From Nonlabens agnitus (lineage in GTDB: Bacteria > Bacteroidota > Bacteroidia > Flavobacteriales > Flavobacteriaceae), in NCBI RefSeq assembly GCF_002994045.1, contig NZ_MQUC01000003.1, positions 310,001-374,000 of the forward strand: a DNA stretch of 64,000 nt, written 5' to 3'. The notes beneath the pieces were generated by a model. That model saw nothing but the letters and a program-made list of their open reading frames with translations. It did no database searches and was not told the origin of the DNA. Positions 9,601 to 18,751 of this stretch are shown here, piece after piece (within the stretch, counting starts at the first letter, position 1; every line of letters begins with the position of its first letter). The position numbers were made by a program, and so were the translations under genes.

Positions 9601-12122
9601 TCAGTAGAACGAAAAGAGCCGCTACGATTGGAGGATTTTTATACGGAGAAAAAATTACGACTCATAAGTATGACGGCATTGCAAAGGTCATTTCATCTCT
9701 TGGAAATAATAGTTTTCGGGTTAAGAGTTTGTTCGGTGTGGGAAAACTTGTCCCTGATCAAGGTATTGGAGAAGAGCTACATCTTGAGGCCAGTTACACG
9801 TTGGACAGAAGTCTGAGCAGTGCAGGTGTTCGTGCTAAAAGCATCTCAACTATAATGGGTAATAAGGTATATAAAACTGAGTACTCTTACGGCGGGAATG
9901 AGGATGGCGTGGGTTACGTAAGTTATCTACCTTATGCCCCTAGTATTTCCAAAGAGCTTCCATACAGCGCAGAACTTCCGGCGCCCGTAATCATGTACGA
10001 TAATGTTGCCATGACTACTTATGATATAAATGAATCCGCTCAGGGAACTATTCGTTACAAGTTTAACATTTTGAAGGAAAAATCAAATACTTCCGTAAAA
10101 TTTGGTGATTTTTATGAGATTTTTGAGACCTATTCTGCAGCGGCATATAATAACTCAAGTAATAAGGATATCGAGATATCCAAGTTTGAGGTCAGGGATA
10201 ATTTGGCAAGTATAGGGCAGCTTTTGGAGGTAAGCTCCTACAATACAGAAGGGCAATTGCTGAACAGTACCTTGAATGAATACTACGCAGCTGGTTCAAT
10301 GCCAGATAACCTTGGAACTACTAAGGAGTCATTCCAGACTTATAAAGAAGTGGATTTTGAGGATAGCAATCAACAAGATAAATGGATCATCAATGCTTCT
10401 ACGAGGGTCAAATACCCCAATGTATTGAAGTCGACCAAAAGTATTTCTGGTGGTTATACTTTTGAGTCCACGTTTGACCACTTTAATCCAATGACAGGTC
10501 TTTCAGACATTATTATTTCGGAAGACAGCCGTGGTAATAGGTTCAAGACGGAGTCTGTATCTGCGTATAAGATAGCTGAGTACAATCCAGTGGGCGGTTA
10601 TGGTATGGGTAGCAAGGTGGATGATATCACGAACAAGAATATGTTGAGCCAGCAGGCGATGAGCAAGACGTATCTGGATGTGGGCGGTACGTGGAAGCTG
10701 ACCTCTGCGGATATCACGACCTGGAACAATAATTGGAGGTATCCTGTAAGTAACCCCAATGCGAGCTATGAGCAACCCAACGATCCAGCGCAGAAGATCT
10801 GGAGAAAGCACAAGAGTTACGTCTGGGATGGTCAGCTGAATGCTGATGGTACCTATCAGCTGAACGATGACGGCACCAATCGGAACTTTACCGGAGAGTA
10901 CGACGGGTTCAACTGGGGACTAGGTGGCTATACCACCGATGGTAAGGGCAATACGGTGCATGCGATCACCCATGGGGCTGGTTCCAACTGGAAGCTGGCC
11001 TCGGAGACGACCCTTTACAACCATTTTTCGGCACCATTGGAGGCCAGGGACATTAATGGCAACCATGCCTCGACGAAGTACGATAAAAATTACGAGAAGG
11101 TGATCTCAACGGTCAATGCGGCCTATACGGAGCAGTACTACTCGGGTGCCGAGGATGAGGCGAATGGCCTTGTAGGCGGTCATATGAATATCTGGTACCA
11201 CCAGGATGCCCAGGCGCACACGGGCAAGTATTCGGAGAATGCGGGAACGGGAAGCAAAAACTTTCGGAGTTACCCGAGACCGGTACTCAAGGCTACTGAA
11301 TCCAGTAAGCGCTTCCGTGTCTCTGTTTGGGCCCATAAGGCTAATCATGGGAACGCACGTATATCCGTGGGTGGCAACTTGACCCAGTTCAGTGGAGAAA
11401 AGGTCTTTGCAGGAGATTGGGTACAGCTGAACCACTACTTTGATCTTTCAGGGCAGACAGAGGTTTTTGTCAGATCGGCCAGTGGTACGGTCTATTTTGA
11501 CGACTTCCGCCTGCACCCGGTGGGGTCCAGCATGAGCAGCTATGTGTATAACGAATGGGGAGAGCTGAGCTATATCTTGGGAGCGAATAACATGGCGACG
11601 CACTATGAGTATGATGATGCGGGAAGACTGGTGCGGACCTATGTGGAGACGGCGGACAATGGTACCGTTGCTGGAGGCTTCAAGCTGGCCAAGGAGATGG
11701 ACTACCGCTACAAGGCCAGCATGACCTTTACGGGTCCTCCAGCACCGAGAAATCCTTTGAGGGCTGTCAAAGAGCCGTCAGGTATAGTCAACGCCTGCGT
11801 TGAAGCCCCTCTAACCGGTGGCGGACAGACTGCTAACTACCAGTACAAGTGGGCTCAGAGCAGTAATCCTTCTAATCTAGTTTACGGCAACTGGACGACC
11901 GATTTGTGCCTGCAGCTCAACATCCAGTCCTGCAAGAGTACCTTCTATAAGGTAGCGATCCGTAATGTAGATACAGGAGTAACCAAAGAGTGGTCGGGCA
12001 GCTACTTCAACAATGATGGCTGCCCCCCAACAGACCCAGGAGGTGGCGGTCCAGTGTTAATACCTGATGGAGGCGATCCTAGTAATCCTGGTTTTGAATC
12101 CCCTGTAGATAGGTTTAATTAG
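6681..12122 (+). CDS. Giant Rhs-type partner protein (RhsA-like half), cassette 1
   Basis: The 1813-residue protein begins with a signal peptide (cut near residue 25, AMAQ). Residues about 35-105 carry the block VNLVTGDLSYVLPLL and SYHAGIAMDQEASWVGLGWN, typical of large Bacteroidota proteins encoded beside YD-repeat proteins. Residues about 110-290 are rich in Gly and Ser. A jelly-roll-like region (about 1540-1615) and YD-type motifs (THYEYDDAGRLVRTYV, about residue 1635) precede a Gly/Pro-rich tail. Only residues about 1-95 and 1285-1813 match the cassette 2 copy at DNA level; the middle is strongly diverged. That makes the gene a mosaic of conserved ends and an exchangeable core. No T9SS sorting domain is seen. 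It may form the shell with the following YD-repeat protein. Confidence 0.8.
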   Translation: MRGVLQKVLATILLIATMTTTAMAQGPNAPEAASFEPVDATDMVNLVTGDLSYVLPLLNVPSPEGGYPIALSYHAGIAMDQEASWVGLGWNLNPGAINRSVNGFPDEYNHSAIQEYFYDEGDTEEFYSVSLGYSNGAVSTGVNLSWGSNRSLSGSVSIGYGAEIAGMGRIGGSVSAGTNGVSVGVGITSGGLSLGGSMSSGGDFSGNVGISNDNGAGFNVSASSSGTYSIGVDFKSGSNNLVSLDFSLSSSGVGISGGIMNRNHNNKPVGGGGVGINISFANSISMGDYTVNTSGYMIPVIVPTPAGVFSGSFGKQKVRYFMSKNEVDLMSGPLSFASQPVSDITIYYVSCEPRYGSRDYECADREFNNIGDAQDYRYEVVSQEDCECTISTNSESTTKAAMDVQEVVISNNTLSDATDIKLNNLLFPAYDKYNIQAQGLSGNMSSRLFDNGALFGLPSKDFKGTEDAKFKITYLVDGGTSNLPDHLKFTQKPKFYMDNEISTHLGYTDVTEATFSVSTPNTYSAQSFYDNSSGVDMGSKPTRKTANYIEYFTNEEIVNQNLKYKGFLKPEMDNGYLDRSFMVKEGIGAFKITSVDGKTYHYSLPVYNNEIFTRTIGAIKNNDESPKQEMDSYFEKQQREPFATHWLLTAVTGPDYYDNNNDGIANDGDLGFWVSFTYGKWSGAFAWKTPAVDDYIISKEDSEIKTRVEGTKELYYLNSIKTRTHTALFTKVLRNVNNDGWTYNSVYHWSSDQNSNDFTQKTRIPGQNKLGLDKIVLFKNEDLEIFTINRNNLSSTDLPSIYWRYEHLYGIPSINNYDKVVMSSDITTELLEKAEKVIQFGYGDVQNGVRPMLSQVSFNGKGGSNVIPPYTFNYNYGPFNRTAIYQNDWGYNRNNPKAWSLATITTPTGSSINIDYEPHEFISVVGHEVEFNLAQNDKKADKIELESYDDYLYYTVKFDTDFGVQVNDVLDTKFSRTKRAATIGGFLYGEKITTHKYDGIAKVISSLGNNSFRVKSLFGVGKLVPDQGIGEELHLEASYTLDRSLSSAGVRAKSISTIMGNKVYKTEYSYGGNEDGVGYVSYLPYAPSISKELPYSAELPAPVIMYDNVAMTTYDINESAQGTIRYKFNILKEKSNTSVKFGDFYEIFETYSAAAYNNSSNKDIEISKFEVRDNLASIGQLLEVSSYNTEGQLLNSTLNEYYAAGSMPDNLGTTKESFQTYKEVDFEDSNQQDKWIINASTRVKYPNVLKSTKSISGGYTFESTFDHFNPMTGLSDIIISEDSRGNRFKTESVSAYKIAEYNPVGGYGMGSKVDDITNKNMLSQQAMSKTYLDVGGTWKLTSADITTWNNNWRYPVSNPNASYEQPNDPAQKIWRKHKSYVWDGQLNADGTYQLNDDGTNRNFTGEYDGFNWGLGGYTTDGKGNTVHAITHGAGSNWKLASETTLYNHFSAPLEARDINGNHASTKYDKNYEKVISTVNAAYTEQYYSGAEDEANGLVGGHMNIWYHQDAQAHTGKYSENAGTGSKNFRSYPRPVLKATESSKRFRVSVWAHKANHGNARISVGGNLTQFSGEKVFAGDWVQLNHYFDLSGQTEVFVRSASGTVYFDDFRLHPVGSSMSSYVYNEWGELSYILGANNMATHYEYDDAGRLVRTYVETADNGTVAGGFKLAKEMDYRYKASMTFTGPPAPRNPLRAVKEPSGIVNACVEAPLTGGGQTANYQYKWAQSSNPSNLVYGNWTTDLCLQLNIQSCKSTFYKVAIRNVDTGVTKEWSGSYFNNDGCPPTDPGGGGPVLIPDGGDPSNPGFESPVDRFN

Positions 12123-12221
12123 AAATGAGTATAAACTGATTTATAAAATGTCATAACATAATAACGATAAGTATTAATGACCCGTATGAATCAATACGGA
12201 GCCAACCAAAAAACCGACACC

Positions 12222-15200
12222 ATGAAAAGCAAAAATAACCACTACCTCTTTTTTGTGTTGCTACTGAGCTGCACGCTGGGATACTCCCAAATACCGATCT
12301 TAGATCCAGGATTTGGCGGTGGAGGAGGTCTGGGGGACTGCGAGAGCTGGGAGATGGCTGATCACTATCGTGATGCCGATGGTGATGGGTACGGAGATCG
12401 TCAGGATATGATTCCTTTGCGCTTGTGTGCAAACCAAACCTATAGTGGCTATGTGACCAACAATCTAGACTGTGATGATAATAATAATACATTAGGCATT
12501 GCACAGACGTGGTACTACGACAATGATGAAGATGGTGTAGGGGGCTCTGGCGGGCTTTCCCAGCGCTCTTGTATGCAACCAGGTCCCAATTGGTCATTAA
12601 CCAACAATGACTGCAATGACAACCTTGCTAGCGTCACTGGTCCAAGGATCTGGTATGCCGATACGGATGATGATGGCAAGGGGGATTTTTTGACACCAAC
12701 GTCGTCTCCTACATGTACGCCTCCACTAGGTTATGTAGATAACGCTGATGATTGCAATGACAGCGACGGCGATAATTTTATCTACACTTGGTACAGAGAC
12801 TACGACCAGGACGGTCTGGGTGATCCCAGTATATCGGTTACCTCCTGTAACCCACCCAATGACAACTATTGGGTATTGAATGCCGACGATTCCTGTCCCA
12901 ACTATACGGGAGAGTCCGATAATCAGGGCTGTCCCGTAGGCGATGTGGGCGAGGAGCCCTGGAACACGATCAAGACGACTACCTATGATGTCACGGAGCT
13001 TCCCATTGGGAAGACCAAGTCCTATTTTGACGATCTAGGGAAACCTGTACAGAACTTAACTTTAGATTTCAAGACCAATACCACTTGGGCAACGCAGACC
13101 TTATATGACAGTCAGGGACGTCCAGCACTACAGACACTGGGAGCACCCGCCTATGGGGAGGAGACCTTTTTGTACAAGGAAGGGTTCATCAAAAAGTCTA
13201 ATGGTGAGCAGTATGATATGGCAGACTTCGAGACAGATCCCGAGAATCCGCAGCCCGTTGGGGAGCAAGGGCTCTCACTGGGCTGGTATTATAGCGGAAA
13301 CAACACTAATGAGGCCTATCAGGACATCACGGACTACCCTTTTAGTAGGACGGTTTACAGTAAACTCAATCCGGGCAAAGCCCTAAGAGTACTGGGCGGT
13401 AACAAGACGGGTGGTAAGTGGAAGAACGGATATAGCTTTACGATGAAGGCGGGCGCAGAACTAGCCCAGCAAGGAGCCTTTGGTGATCCAAGCTACAACA
13501 CCTCGCAGGGCATGAAGATCCTCAAGACGGTGAGCCGAGACGTCCACGGTGAGGAGAGCGTGGTCTTTACCGACACGGATGGTAGGACCTTGGCCGCTGC
13601 GAGAAGTGGTTTGGGTACTATTAGAAACACGACGGTAGTAATTGGGGAACAAGGTTTTGTGGACATCCATGTGCCACAGAACATCACGGGATTTACCGTA
13701 AACAAAGGTCCAGGGGTACAGATCAGGGTTTTTGACCTGATTACCGAAGAGCAGGTGACAATAAGTACGACCTCCTTGCCCAATGGTTTTTATCGGGTCG
13801 AGGCCTCCAATGTAGGTACGGGCACGGTAAGCGTGACCTACAAGGAGAACTATTACGATTACAGCCTGAACTACTACGACAAGATAGGTAGGCTGACCAA
13901 GAGCACCCAGCCATTGGACCGGTTGGAGACGACCTACACCTACGACACCATGGGCCAACTTATATCGACCACCAGTCCCGACGAGGGCACCTCGAACTTC
14001 AAGTATAGGGAAGACGGTCAGATACGCTATTCGCAGAACAGCAAGCAGGCGGCAGTAAACCAGTTCTCCTACACGAATTACGATCTGTTGGGAAGGCCCG
14101 TGGAGAGCGGTGTGATCAATAGCAGCCGTTTTGCTACAGCTGATCCAGATACTACCGCGCTTCCCTCTGGAAGCAAGATTGAAGTGCAGGCCACGGTATA
14201 CGACCAGCTTCCAGCTGGAGAGCTGGCGGGAATCGGTGCTCATGTAGACTACCGAAATCCCACCTTTTTGGACGGTAATGTGGCCAAGAGCTCCAACGAC
14301 CATACGACCACCTATTACAGCTACGACGTATATGGACGCGTGAAGTGGATATTACAGAACATACCGGGTCTTGGGCTCAAGACCATCGACTATACCTACG
14401 ACGACATTACGGGAAGCGTGAACATGGTGGACTATCAGAAGCATCAACCCAGCGAACGCTTCATCCACCGTTACAGCTACCACCCGATTGATTACAGCCT
14501 GACACGGGTGGAGACCTCTACGGATGGGGTCAATTTTACCGAGCACGCGCTCTATGACTACTATGAGACGGGCGCCCTGAAGCGCACAGAGATCGGAGGC
14601 GGCCTGCAGGGGATCGACTATGTGTATAACCTGAACGGTCAGCTCAAGTCGATCAACCACCCGGGACTCAACAGTACGAGTGATCCTGGAGGCGATTCCA
14701 ACGACTTCTTTGGGATGAGTATCGACTATAACTCGAGCGATTATTTAAGATCGGGATCGTTCTCCTCCCAACTTGGCAGCTCCGGAGCGGAGCAGTTCAA
14801 CGGGAACATCAAGGGAATCGCCTGGAATACCGCTACGGGCAATCGTCCCATGGCCAGATACGGCTACCGCTACAACCGCAACAACTGGTTGGAGTCGGCC
14901 ACATACAACAGTGCTGGAGCAGCAGCGACGGACTACAAGGTGGACAATCTTACCTATGATGCCAATGGGAATATACAGAGTCTTAGGAGAAACAAGAATA
15001 CGGTATCCGGCAGCAATGTCATGGACAACCTGACCTACAGCTATAAGACTGGAAAGCCCAACCAGCTGGATAGGGTAGCGGATGCTGCGGGTAATAGGGG
15101 TGTTGGCGATCTTGCCAGCCAACCGGTGAACAACTACAACTACAACTCCATAGGCCAGCTGACCAAGAACCTTCAGGACAAGATAGGGTATGTCTACAAC

Positions 15201-16877
15201 GCCAGTGGGCTGGTCACGCAGATCACCAACCTAATTACGAACCTGCCAGCAGTAACCTTTGGCTATGACGACCGTGGACACCGACTATGGAAGACCAAGC
15301 ATTTTCAAAATGGTGTGGCACAGACAAGGACGTGGTACGTCAGGGATGCCAGCGGCAGCCCGATGGCCATCTACGTGGATGGAACACCCAAGGAGTACCC
15401 TATCTACGGCAGTGGGCGCGTGGGAATATATAGGAAGGCTGATGCCTCATCCCACTACCAGCTGACTGACCACCTGGGCAACGTAAGAGCCGTGGTGCGC
15501 CGCTCGCCGACCAGTGTAGCCGCAAACGATACCCAGGACTTTGAGTATGACACGGAAGGATGGGGAGAAGGCCCGCCGGTAGTCAGTGTTTCCAACGATG
15601 GCGGCAGGCTCAACCTCACCATCACCAACCGGTGGAACTACAGTGCCCATGATTTTGATATTGATCCATCCAAGCCCTTTACGGTCTCTTTTGATTTTGA
15701 TAGGGGCAACCAAGAGGCTACCTATATGATGATCTGGGAATACAAGAATGGTAGCCTAGAGCCCTGGCAGGAGCGTACCTATACGCTACTGGATCGTGAT
15801 GGACGCTTTGAAGTGACCCACCAGCCCACGGCCGGCAGTGACAACAGGGTACACATTACTTTTGAGAAGAGTGGCAGTATCGACAACGGACAGCCCACGA
15901 CGGTATACATCGACAACTTTAGCCTCAAGCAGGATCTGGATGCCGCCATTACCAGCGCCACGGACTACTATCCCTTTGGGATGGCCATGCCTAACACGGA
16001 CAATATCATTGGTGACTACCGCTACGCCTACCAGGGACAGGAAAGGGATCCAGAGACCGGCAAGGAGGCATTTGAGGCTAGACTTTGGGACTCACGTATC
16101 GGTAGGTGGCTGACAACCGATCCTGCGGGCGAGTTTTTTAGCCCTTATCTAGGGATGGGTAATAACCCAATTTCGATGATTGATCCTGATGGAAGGTGCA
16201 TAAAATGTCCCAACCCTGAAGGAGTTGAAGTAGGTACTACACATACTGAAAATGGCTACACCTTTACCATGAACAATCAAGGAGTATGGTGGAGTGAAAG
16301 TTATTTCAATGATAATGGAATAACAGTTATAGGTGATTCGAGATCCCAAAACTATACAGGTGAAATATCTCTTTTTGGAGGGATTGGATCAGATATTTTA
16401 CAAAACTCGATGAAGGATTTAACCAAAAGTGATTTTTTAATAGGTAGAATCGATCCAAAATACAACATCAACTTTTCCAATAGCACTCCGAGCTCTGCAA
16501 TGGGAAACGTATATAAAAGTGGATATAAGGATCTCATTCTAAAAAGGAGTAATTTAAAGCTAGGTATAAAAGTTGGGGGAGTAGCATTTGCAGCATTAGA
16601 TTTTTATAGTACAGCAGACAACGCTGCCAAAGGGAATTATGCAGAAGCTGCTGCTGAAGGAACCAAAGCTTCATTGTCATTAGCTTCAAATGCTATTCCT
16701 ATATTAGGACCGATAGTATTTGAAGGAGCTTACTATCTTGGTGGAAATTATTTAGTGAAGCAAGAGTGGTACAATAGAGCTCTTTTCGGAGTTCATTCAA
16801 AAACATACTATGATCGTGGAATGAGGCATGGCTTTGGCAGAGCTCATAATGTAACACAAATGTTGTTAAGTAAATGA
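12222..16877 (+). CDS. Rhs/YD-repeat polymorphic toxin with hydrophobic C-terminal tip, cassette 1
   Basis: I chose the ATG at 12222 because it opens a clean signal peptide (MKSKNNHYLFFVLLLSC...GYSQ); an in-frame ATG at 12177 would add 15 polar residues. Residues about 45-235 are acidic DxDxDG repeats like thrombospondin type 3 Ca-binding repeats. A DUF6443-like region (from about residue 250) and many YD repeats follow, then the Rhs-associated core (GDYRYAYQGQERDPETGKEA to MIDPDG, about 1265-1325). After DPDG the sequence changes to an AT-rich tip of about 225 residues with hydrophobic stretches (IKVGGVAFAALDFY; LASNAIPILGPIVFEGAYYL). Such tips are normally the toxin. The hydrophobic helices and the membrane-type partner gene downstream suggest a membrane-active toxin, which is inference. 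Confidence 0.85.
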   Translation: MKSKNNHYLFFVLLLSCTLGYSQIPILDPGFGGGGGLGDCESWEMADHYRDADGDGYGDRQDMIPLRLCANQTYSGYVTNNLDCDDNNNTLGIAQTWYYDNDEDGVGGSGGLSQRSCMQPGPNWSLTNNDCNDNLASVTGPRIWYADTDDDGKGDFLTPTSSPTCTPPLGYVDNADDCNDSDGDNFIYTWYRDYDQDGLGDPSISVTSCNPPNDNYWVLNADDSCPNYTGESDNQGCPVGDVGEEPWNTIKTTTYDVTELPIGKTKSYFDDLGKPVQNLTLDFKTNTTWATQTLYDSQGRPALQTLGAPAYGEETFLYKEGFIKKSNGEQYDMADFETDPENPQPVGEQGLSLGWYYSGNNTNEAYQDITDYPFSRTVYSKLNPGKALRVLGGNKTGGKWKNGYSFTMKAGAELAQQGAFGDPSYNTSQGMKILKTVSRDVHGEESVVFTDTDGRTLAAARSGLGTIRNTTVVIGEQGFVDIHVPQNITGFTVNKGPGVQIRVFDLITEEQVTISTTSLPNGFYRVEASNVGTGTVSVTYKENYYDYSLNYYDKIGRLTKSTQPLDRLETTYTYDTMGQLISTTSPDEGTSNFKYREDGQIRYSQNSKQAAVNQFSYTNYDLLGRPVESGVINSSRFATADPDTTALPSGSKIEVQATVYDQLPAGELAGIGAHVDYRNPTFLDGNVAKSSNDHTTTYYSYDVYGRVKWILQNIPGLGLKTIDYTYDDITGSVNMVDYQKHQPSERFIHRYSYHPIDYSLTRVETSTDGVNFTEHALYDYYETGALKRTEIGGGLQGIDYVYNLNGQLKSINHPGLNSTSDPGGDSNDFFGMSIDYNSSDYLRSGSFSSQLGSSGAEQFNGNIKGIAWNTATGNRPMARYGYRYNRNNWLESATYNSAGAAATDYKVDNLTYDANGNIQSLRRNKNTVSGSNVMDNLTYSYKTGKPNQLDRVADAAGNRGVGDLASQPVNNYNYNSIGQLTKNLQDKIGYVYNASGLVTQITNLITNLPAVTFGYDDRGHRLWKTKHFQNGVAQTRTWYVRDASGSPMAIYVDGTPKEYPIYGSGRVGIYRKADASSHYQLTDHLGNVRAVVRRSPTSVAANDTQDFEYDTEGWGEGPPVVSVSNDGGRLNLTITNRWNYSAHDFDIDPSKPFTVSFDFDRGNQEATYMMIWEYKNGSLEPWQERTYTLLDRDGRFEVTHQPTAGSDNRVHITFEKSGSIDNGQPTTVYIDNFSLKQDLDAAITSATDYYPFGMAMPNTDNIIGDYRYAYQGQERDPETGKEAFEARLWDSRIGRWLTTDPAGEFFSPYLGMGNNPISMIDPDGRCIKCPNPEGVEVGTTHTENGYTFTMNNQGVWWSESYFNDNGITVIGDSRSQNYTGEISLFGGIGSDILQNSMKDLTKSDFLIGRIDPKYNINFSNSTPSSAMGNVYKSGYKDLILKRSNLKLGIKVGGVAFAALDFYSTADNAAKGNYAEAAAEGTKASLSLASNAIPILGPIVFEGAYYLGGNYLVKQEWYNRALFGVHSKTYYDRGMRHGFGRAHNVTQMLLSK

Positions 16878-16890
16878 TAAACCAAATATT

Positions 16891-17268
16891 ATGAAATTTA
16901 TTATTAATTTTTATGATCGTTTATTCCTGTTTCTCTATAATTTGAAAAAGGGTTCTGACGATACTCCACAGTATCTACCTATAATTTTGATATCAGTTAG
17001 TCAAGCATGGAATTTATTTCTAGCTTTTATAATTATCTATTTTATTATTAATCAACCTTTAACTCATTTACCGAAGTTCTTATTAATTTTAATAGCCATA
17101 ATGATCTTTTTTAATTTTTATTTATATCAAATTAAAGGGAGGCAGTCTATAATATTTGGAAAAAGTCTTTCAATAACTTTTACATTTAAAGCTTTTGCAT
17201 TCTTATACATAATAGTTTCTATCATTTTACCATTACTTATAATTTTCATTTTGAATGAATTGGTATAG
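16891..17268 (+). CDS. Small multi-pass membrane protein, candidate immunity to tip 1
   Basis: The 125-residue protein starts 13 bases after the toxin stop and has three to four hydrophobic segments (about residues 27-50, 60-78, 98-122). It shows no known domain. Small AT-rich genes directly behind an Rhs toxin tip usually encode its cognate immunity protein, and an inner-membrane protein would suit a membrane-acting toxin. It has no counterpart in cassette 2, as expected if immunity genes travel with the tip. Confidence 0.6.
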   Translation: MKFIINFYDRLFLFLYNLKKGSDDTPQYLPIILISVSQAWNLFLAFIIIYFIINQPLTHLPKFLLILIAIMIFFNFYLYQIKGRQSIIFGKSLSITFTFKAFAFLYIIVSIILPLLIIFILNELV

Positions 17269-17654
17269 TTTTAAAAGTTACACGCATTTGCAACGCATTC
17301 TTTCTGGAGCACTTCCAATTCGAATTAGATCAAAGTAATTAATTGGAGGAAGGTGAGCAACGGACCTTCATTTTCCTGAGTGGAACTTATAGCGTATGGT
17401 TAGATTTTTACTGTAAAATTAATAAACTTTAAGCTTGGTTAGTAATTAGAAATATTGATAGGCAAATTTTTGATTTTAATATAATGAGTACGGATATACA
17501 TTATCTTTCAAATCAGTGATTTAATAGTTAATAATTAAGAAATCCATATAATAACCATTTCGACCTTTATAAAATAGATTTAATCATATTAGCTCTTTAT
17601 AAGTATAAAGTATTTGATTATTTTGCTTTCGCGAAAGCGATAGAAATTAAATGA
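17269..17654. other. Intergenic region behind cassette 1
   Basis: No intact gene is seen. A short open stretch around 17343-17435 (LEEGEQRTFIFLSG) looks like a fragment of coding DNA but has no start and may be a relic of an older toxin tip or immunity gene. The region ends with a copy of the 16-bp palindrome family. Confidence 0.4.
17625..17638. repeat. GCTTTCGCGAAAGC palindrome upstream of the lipoprotein gene
   Basis: This is a perfect 14-base inverted repeat, the core of the 16-bp family found throughout the window. It lies 16 bases before the ATG at 17655. Confidence 0.9.
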
Positions 17655-18395
17655 ATGAAGAATATTTTTCCAGCCATTGCTATTATACTTTGTATCCTGT
17701 TAAATGGTTGTAAAACCATTGCGGTTGGAAACAAAGCCCTAACCGTAATTGAAGAACCAATCTCTTTAGGAGGCATTATAGATTTTGAAAGCACCGTTTC
17801 TAAAAACCTAATTAATGTCAGGACTGTGCCTAATTATAAAAACAGGATCAAACTAAGCGCCTTCTCAATAGAGTTTAACAAAAAAGCTTTTAAGAATTAT
17901 AAGAATGCGGTAGCAAATCAATCTATCGTTTCTCAAGATTCCACATTGAAAGACAGCGTACAATCAATCTCGAATTATATCTATTTGTCAATTCAGGATA
18001 AACTAGATCTTATCGAGGCTATTAATGGAGAAGAGAACAGCAATGTCGTTGCGTATTTGAAACTGAATCACAAATCTAAAGTAGTGGATGAAATCGCGGT
18101 AGTTTTTAGCGATGAAGAAACTAGATCCATACAAAAGGCTGAAGAGGTTTTTTTATATAAAATGGGTATTGATTCCTACGGGTTGCACCTTTATACCGAC
18201 TCCAAATTAACGAGTACTGTATTATTTAATAATGCGGTTGTTTTTGCCTTTTCCGCTTCATTTTTTTGTTGGCAAGGAGAAAGAGAAAGCGATTTAAAAA
18301 TAGTGGACCTGTCAGATGCTAGACACCCTTGCCCAGAAAACACGTATTCGAAAGCGCGTAAAGCGATTAAAAAGGTGGATCTTTATGATTTTTGA
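17655..18395 (+). CDS. Lipoprotein of unknown function at the head of the secretion locus
   Basis: The 246-residue product has a lipoprotein signal ending in LLNGC (Cys at about residue 19). The remainder is polar, with no domain I can name. The stop overlaps the region just before the next lipoprotein gene, so the two are probably cotranscribed with the GspC-like gene. An outer-membrane lipoprotein next to a secretin system could act as pilotin or accessory factor, but nothing in the sequence shows this. Confidence 0.6.
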   Translation: MKNIFPAIAIILCILLNGCKTIAVGNKALTVIEEPISLGGIIDFESTVSKNLINVRTVPNYKNRIKLSAFSIEFNKKAFKNYKNAVANQSIVSQDSTLKDSVQSISNYIYLSIQDKLDLIEAINGEENSNVVAYLKLNHKSKVVDEIAVVFSDEETRSIQKAEEVFLYKMGIDSYGLHLYTDSKLTSTVLFNNAVVFAFSASFFCWQGERESDLKIVDLSDARHPCPENTYSKARKAIKKVDLYDF

Positions 18396-18397
18396 TT

Positions 18398-18751
18398 ATG
18401 AATAGACTTAAATGGTTACTCGTTTTTTTTGTTTTTGCAAGTTGTGATGATATCATTGAGGTAGAGGATATAGAGGATGAACGGGTTGAAATTCTAGCCC
18501 CTAGTGAAAATGCGGTTTTGATGGAAGGTTCCATCACCTTTTCTTGGGATGAACTGGAAGGTGCGGACTCCTACAATCTTCAAATAGCTGAGCCTAATTT
18601 TAATAGTGCTCGCCAAGTGGTTTTAGATACTACATTGACTACTACTAGTTTTAGTCAAGAGCTGATGGTAGGAGCCTATGAATGGAGGATAAGAGCAGAA
18701 AATTTTGGGTACATAACGAATTATACGACGACAAGTTTTGAAGTCCAATAA
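18398..18751 (+). CDS. Small lipoprotein with a fibronectin-III-like domain
   Basis: I take the ATG at 18398, which gives a lipoprotein signal (LLVFFVFASC, Cys about residue 15). The mature part resembles a single Fn3-like beta-sandwich: the stretch FSWDELEGADSYNLQIAEP and the later YEWRIRAEN are typical of Bacteroidota Fn3-like domains. It overlaps the next gene by 14 bases, so it is coupled to the pseudopilus genes. A binding or scaffolding role on the outer membrane is possible. Confidence 0.6.
   Translation: MNRLKWLLVFFVFASCDDIIEVEDIEDERVEILAPSENAVLMEGSITFSWDELEGADSYNLQIAEPNFNSARQVVLDTTLTTTSFSQELMVGAYEWRIRAENFGYITNYTTTSFEVQ

Noticed and set aside
12151..12597. 148-codon minus-strand frame over the start of the Rhs toxin gene
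   Set aside because: Its residues (many His, Arg, Ser) mirror the Asp/Gly-rich repeats of the opposite strand, so it is a shadow frame.
13461..14303. 280-codon frame on the minus strand inside the Rhs gene (and its copy at 36803-37645)
   Set aside because: It lies wholly antisense to a well-supported coding region; the composition follows from the GC-rich YD-repeat codons and there is no domain or own start context.
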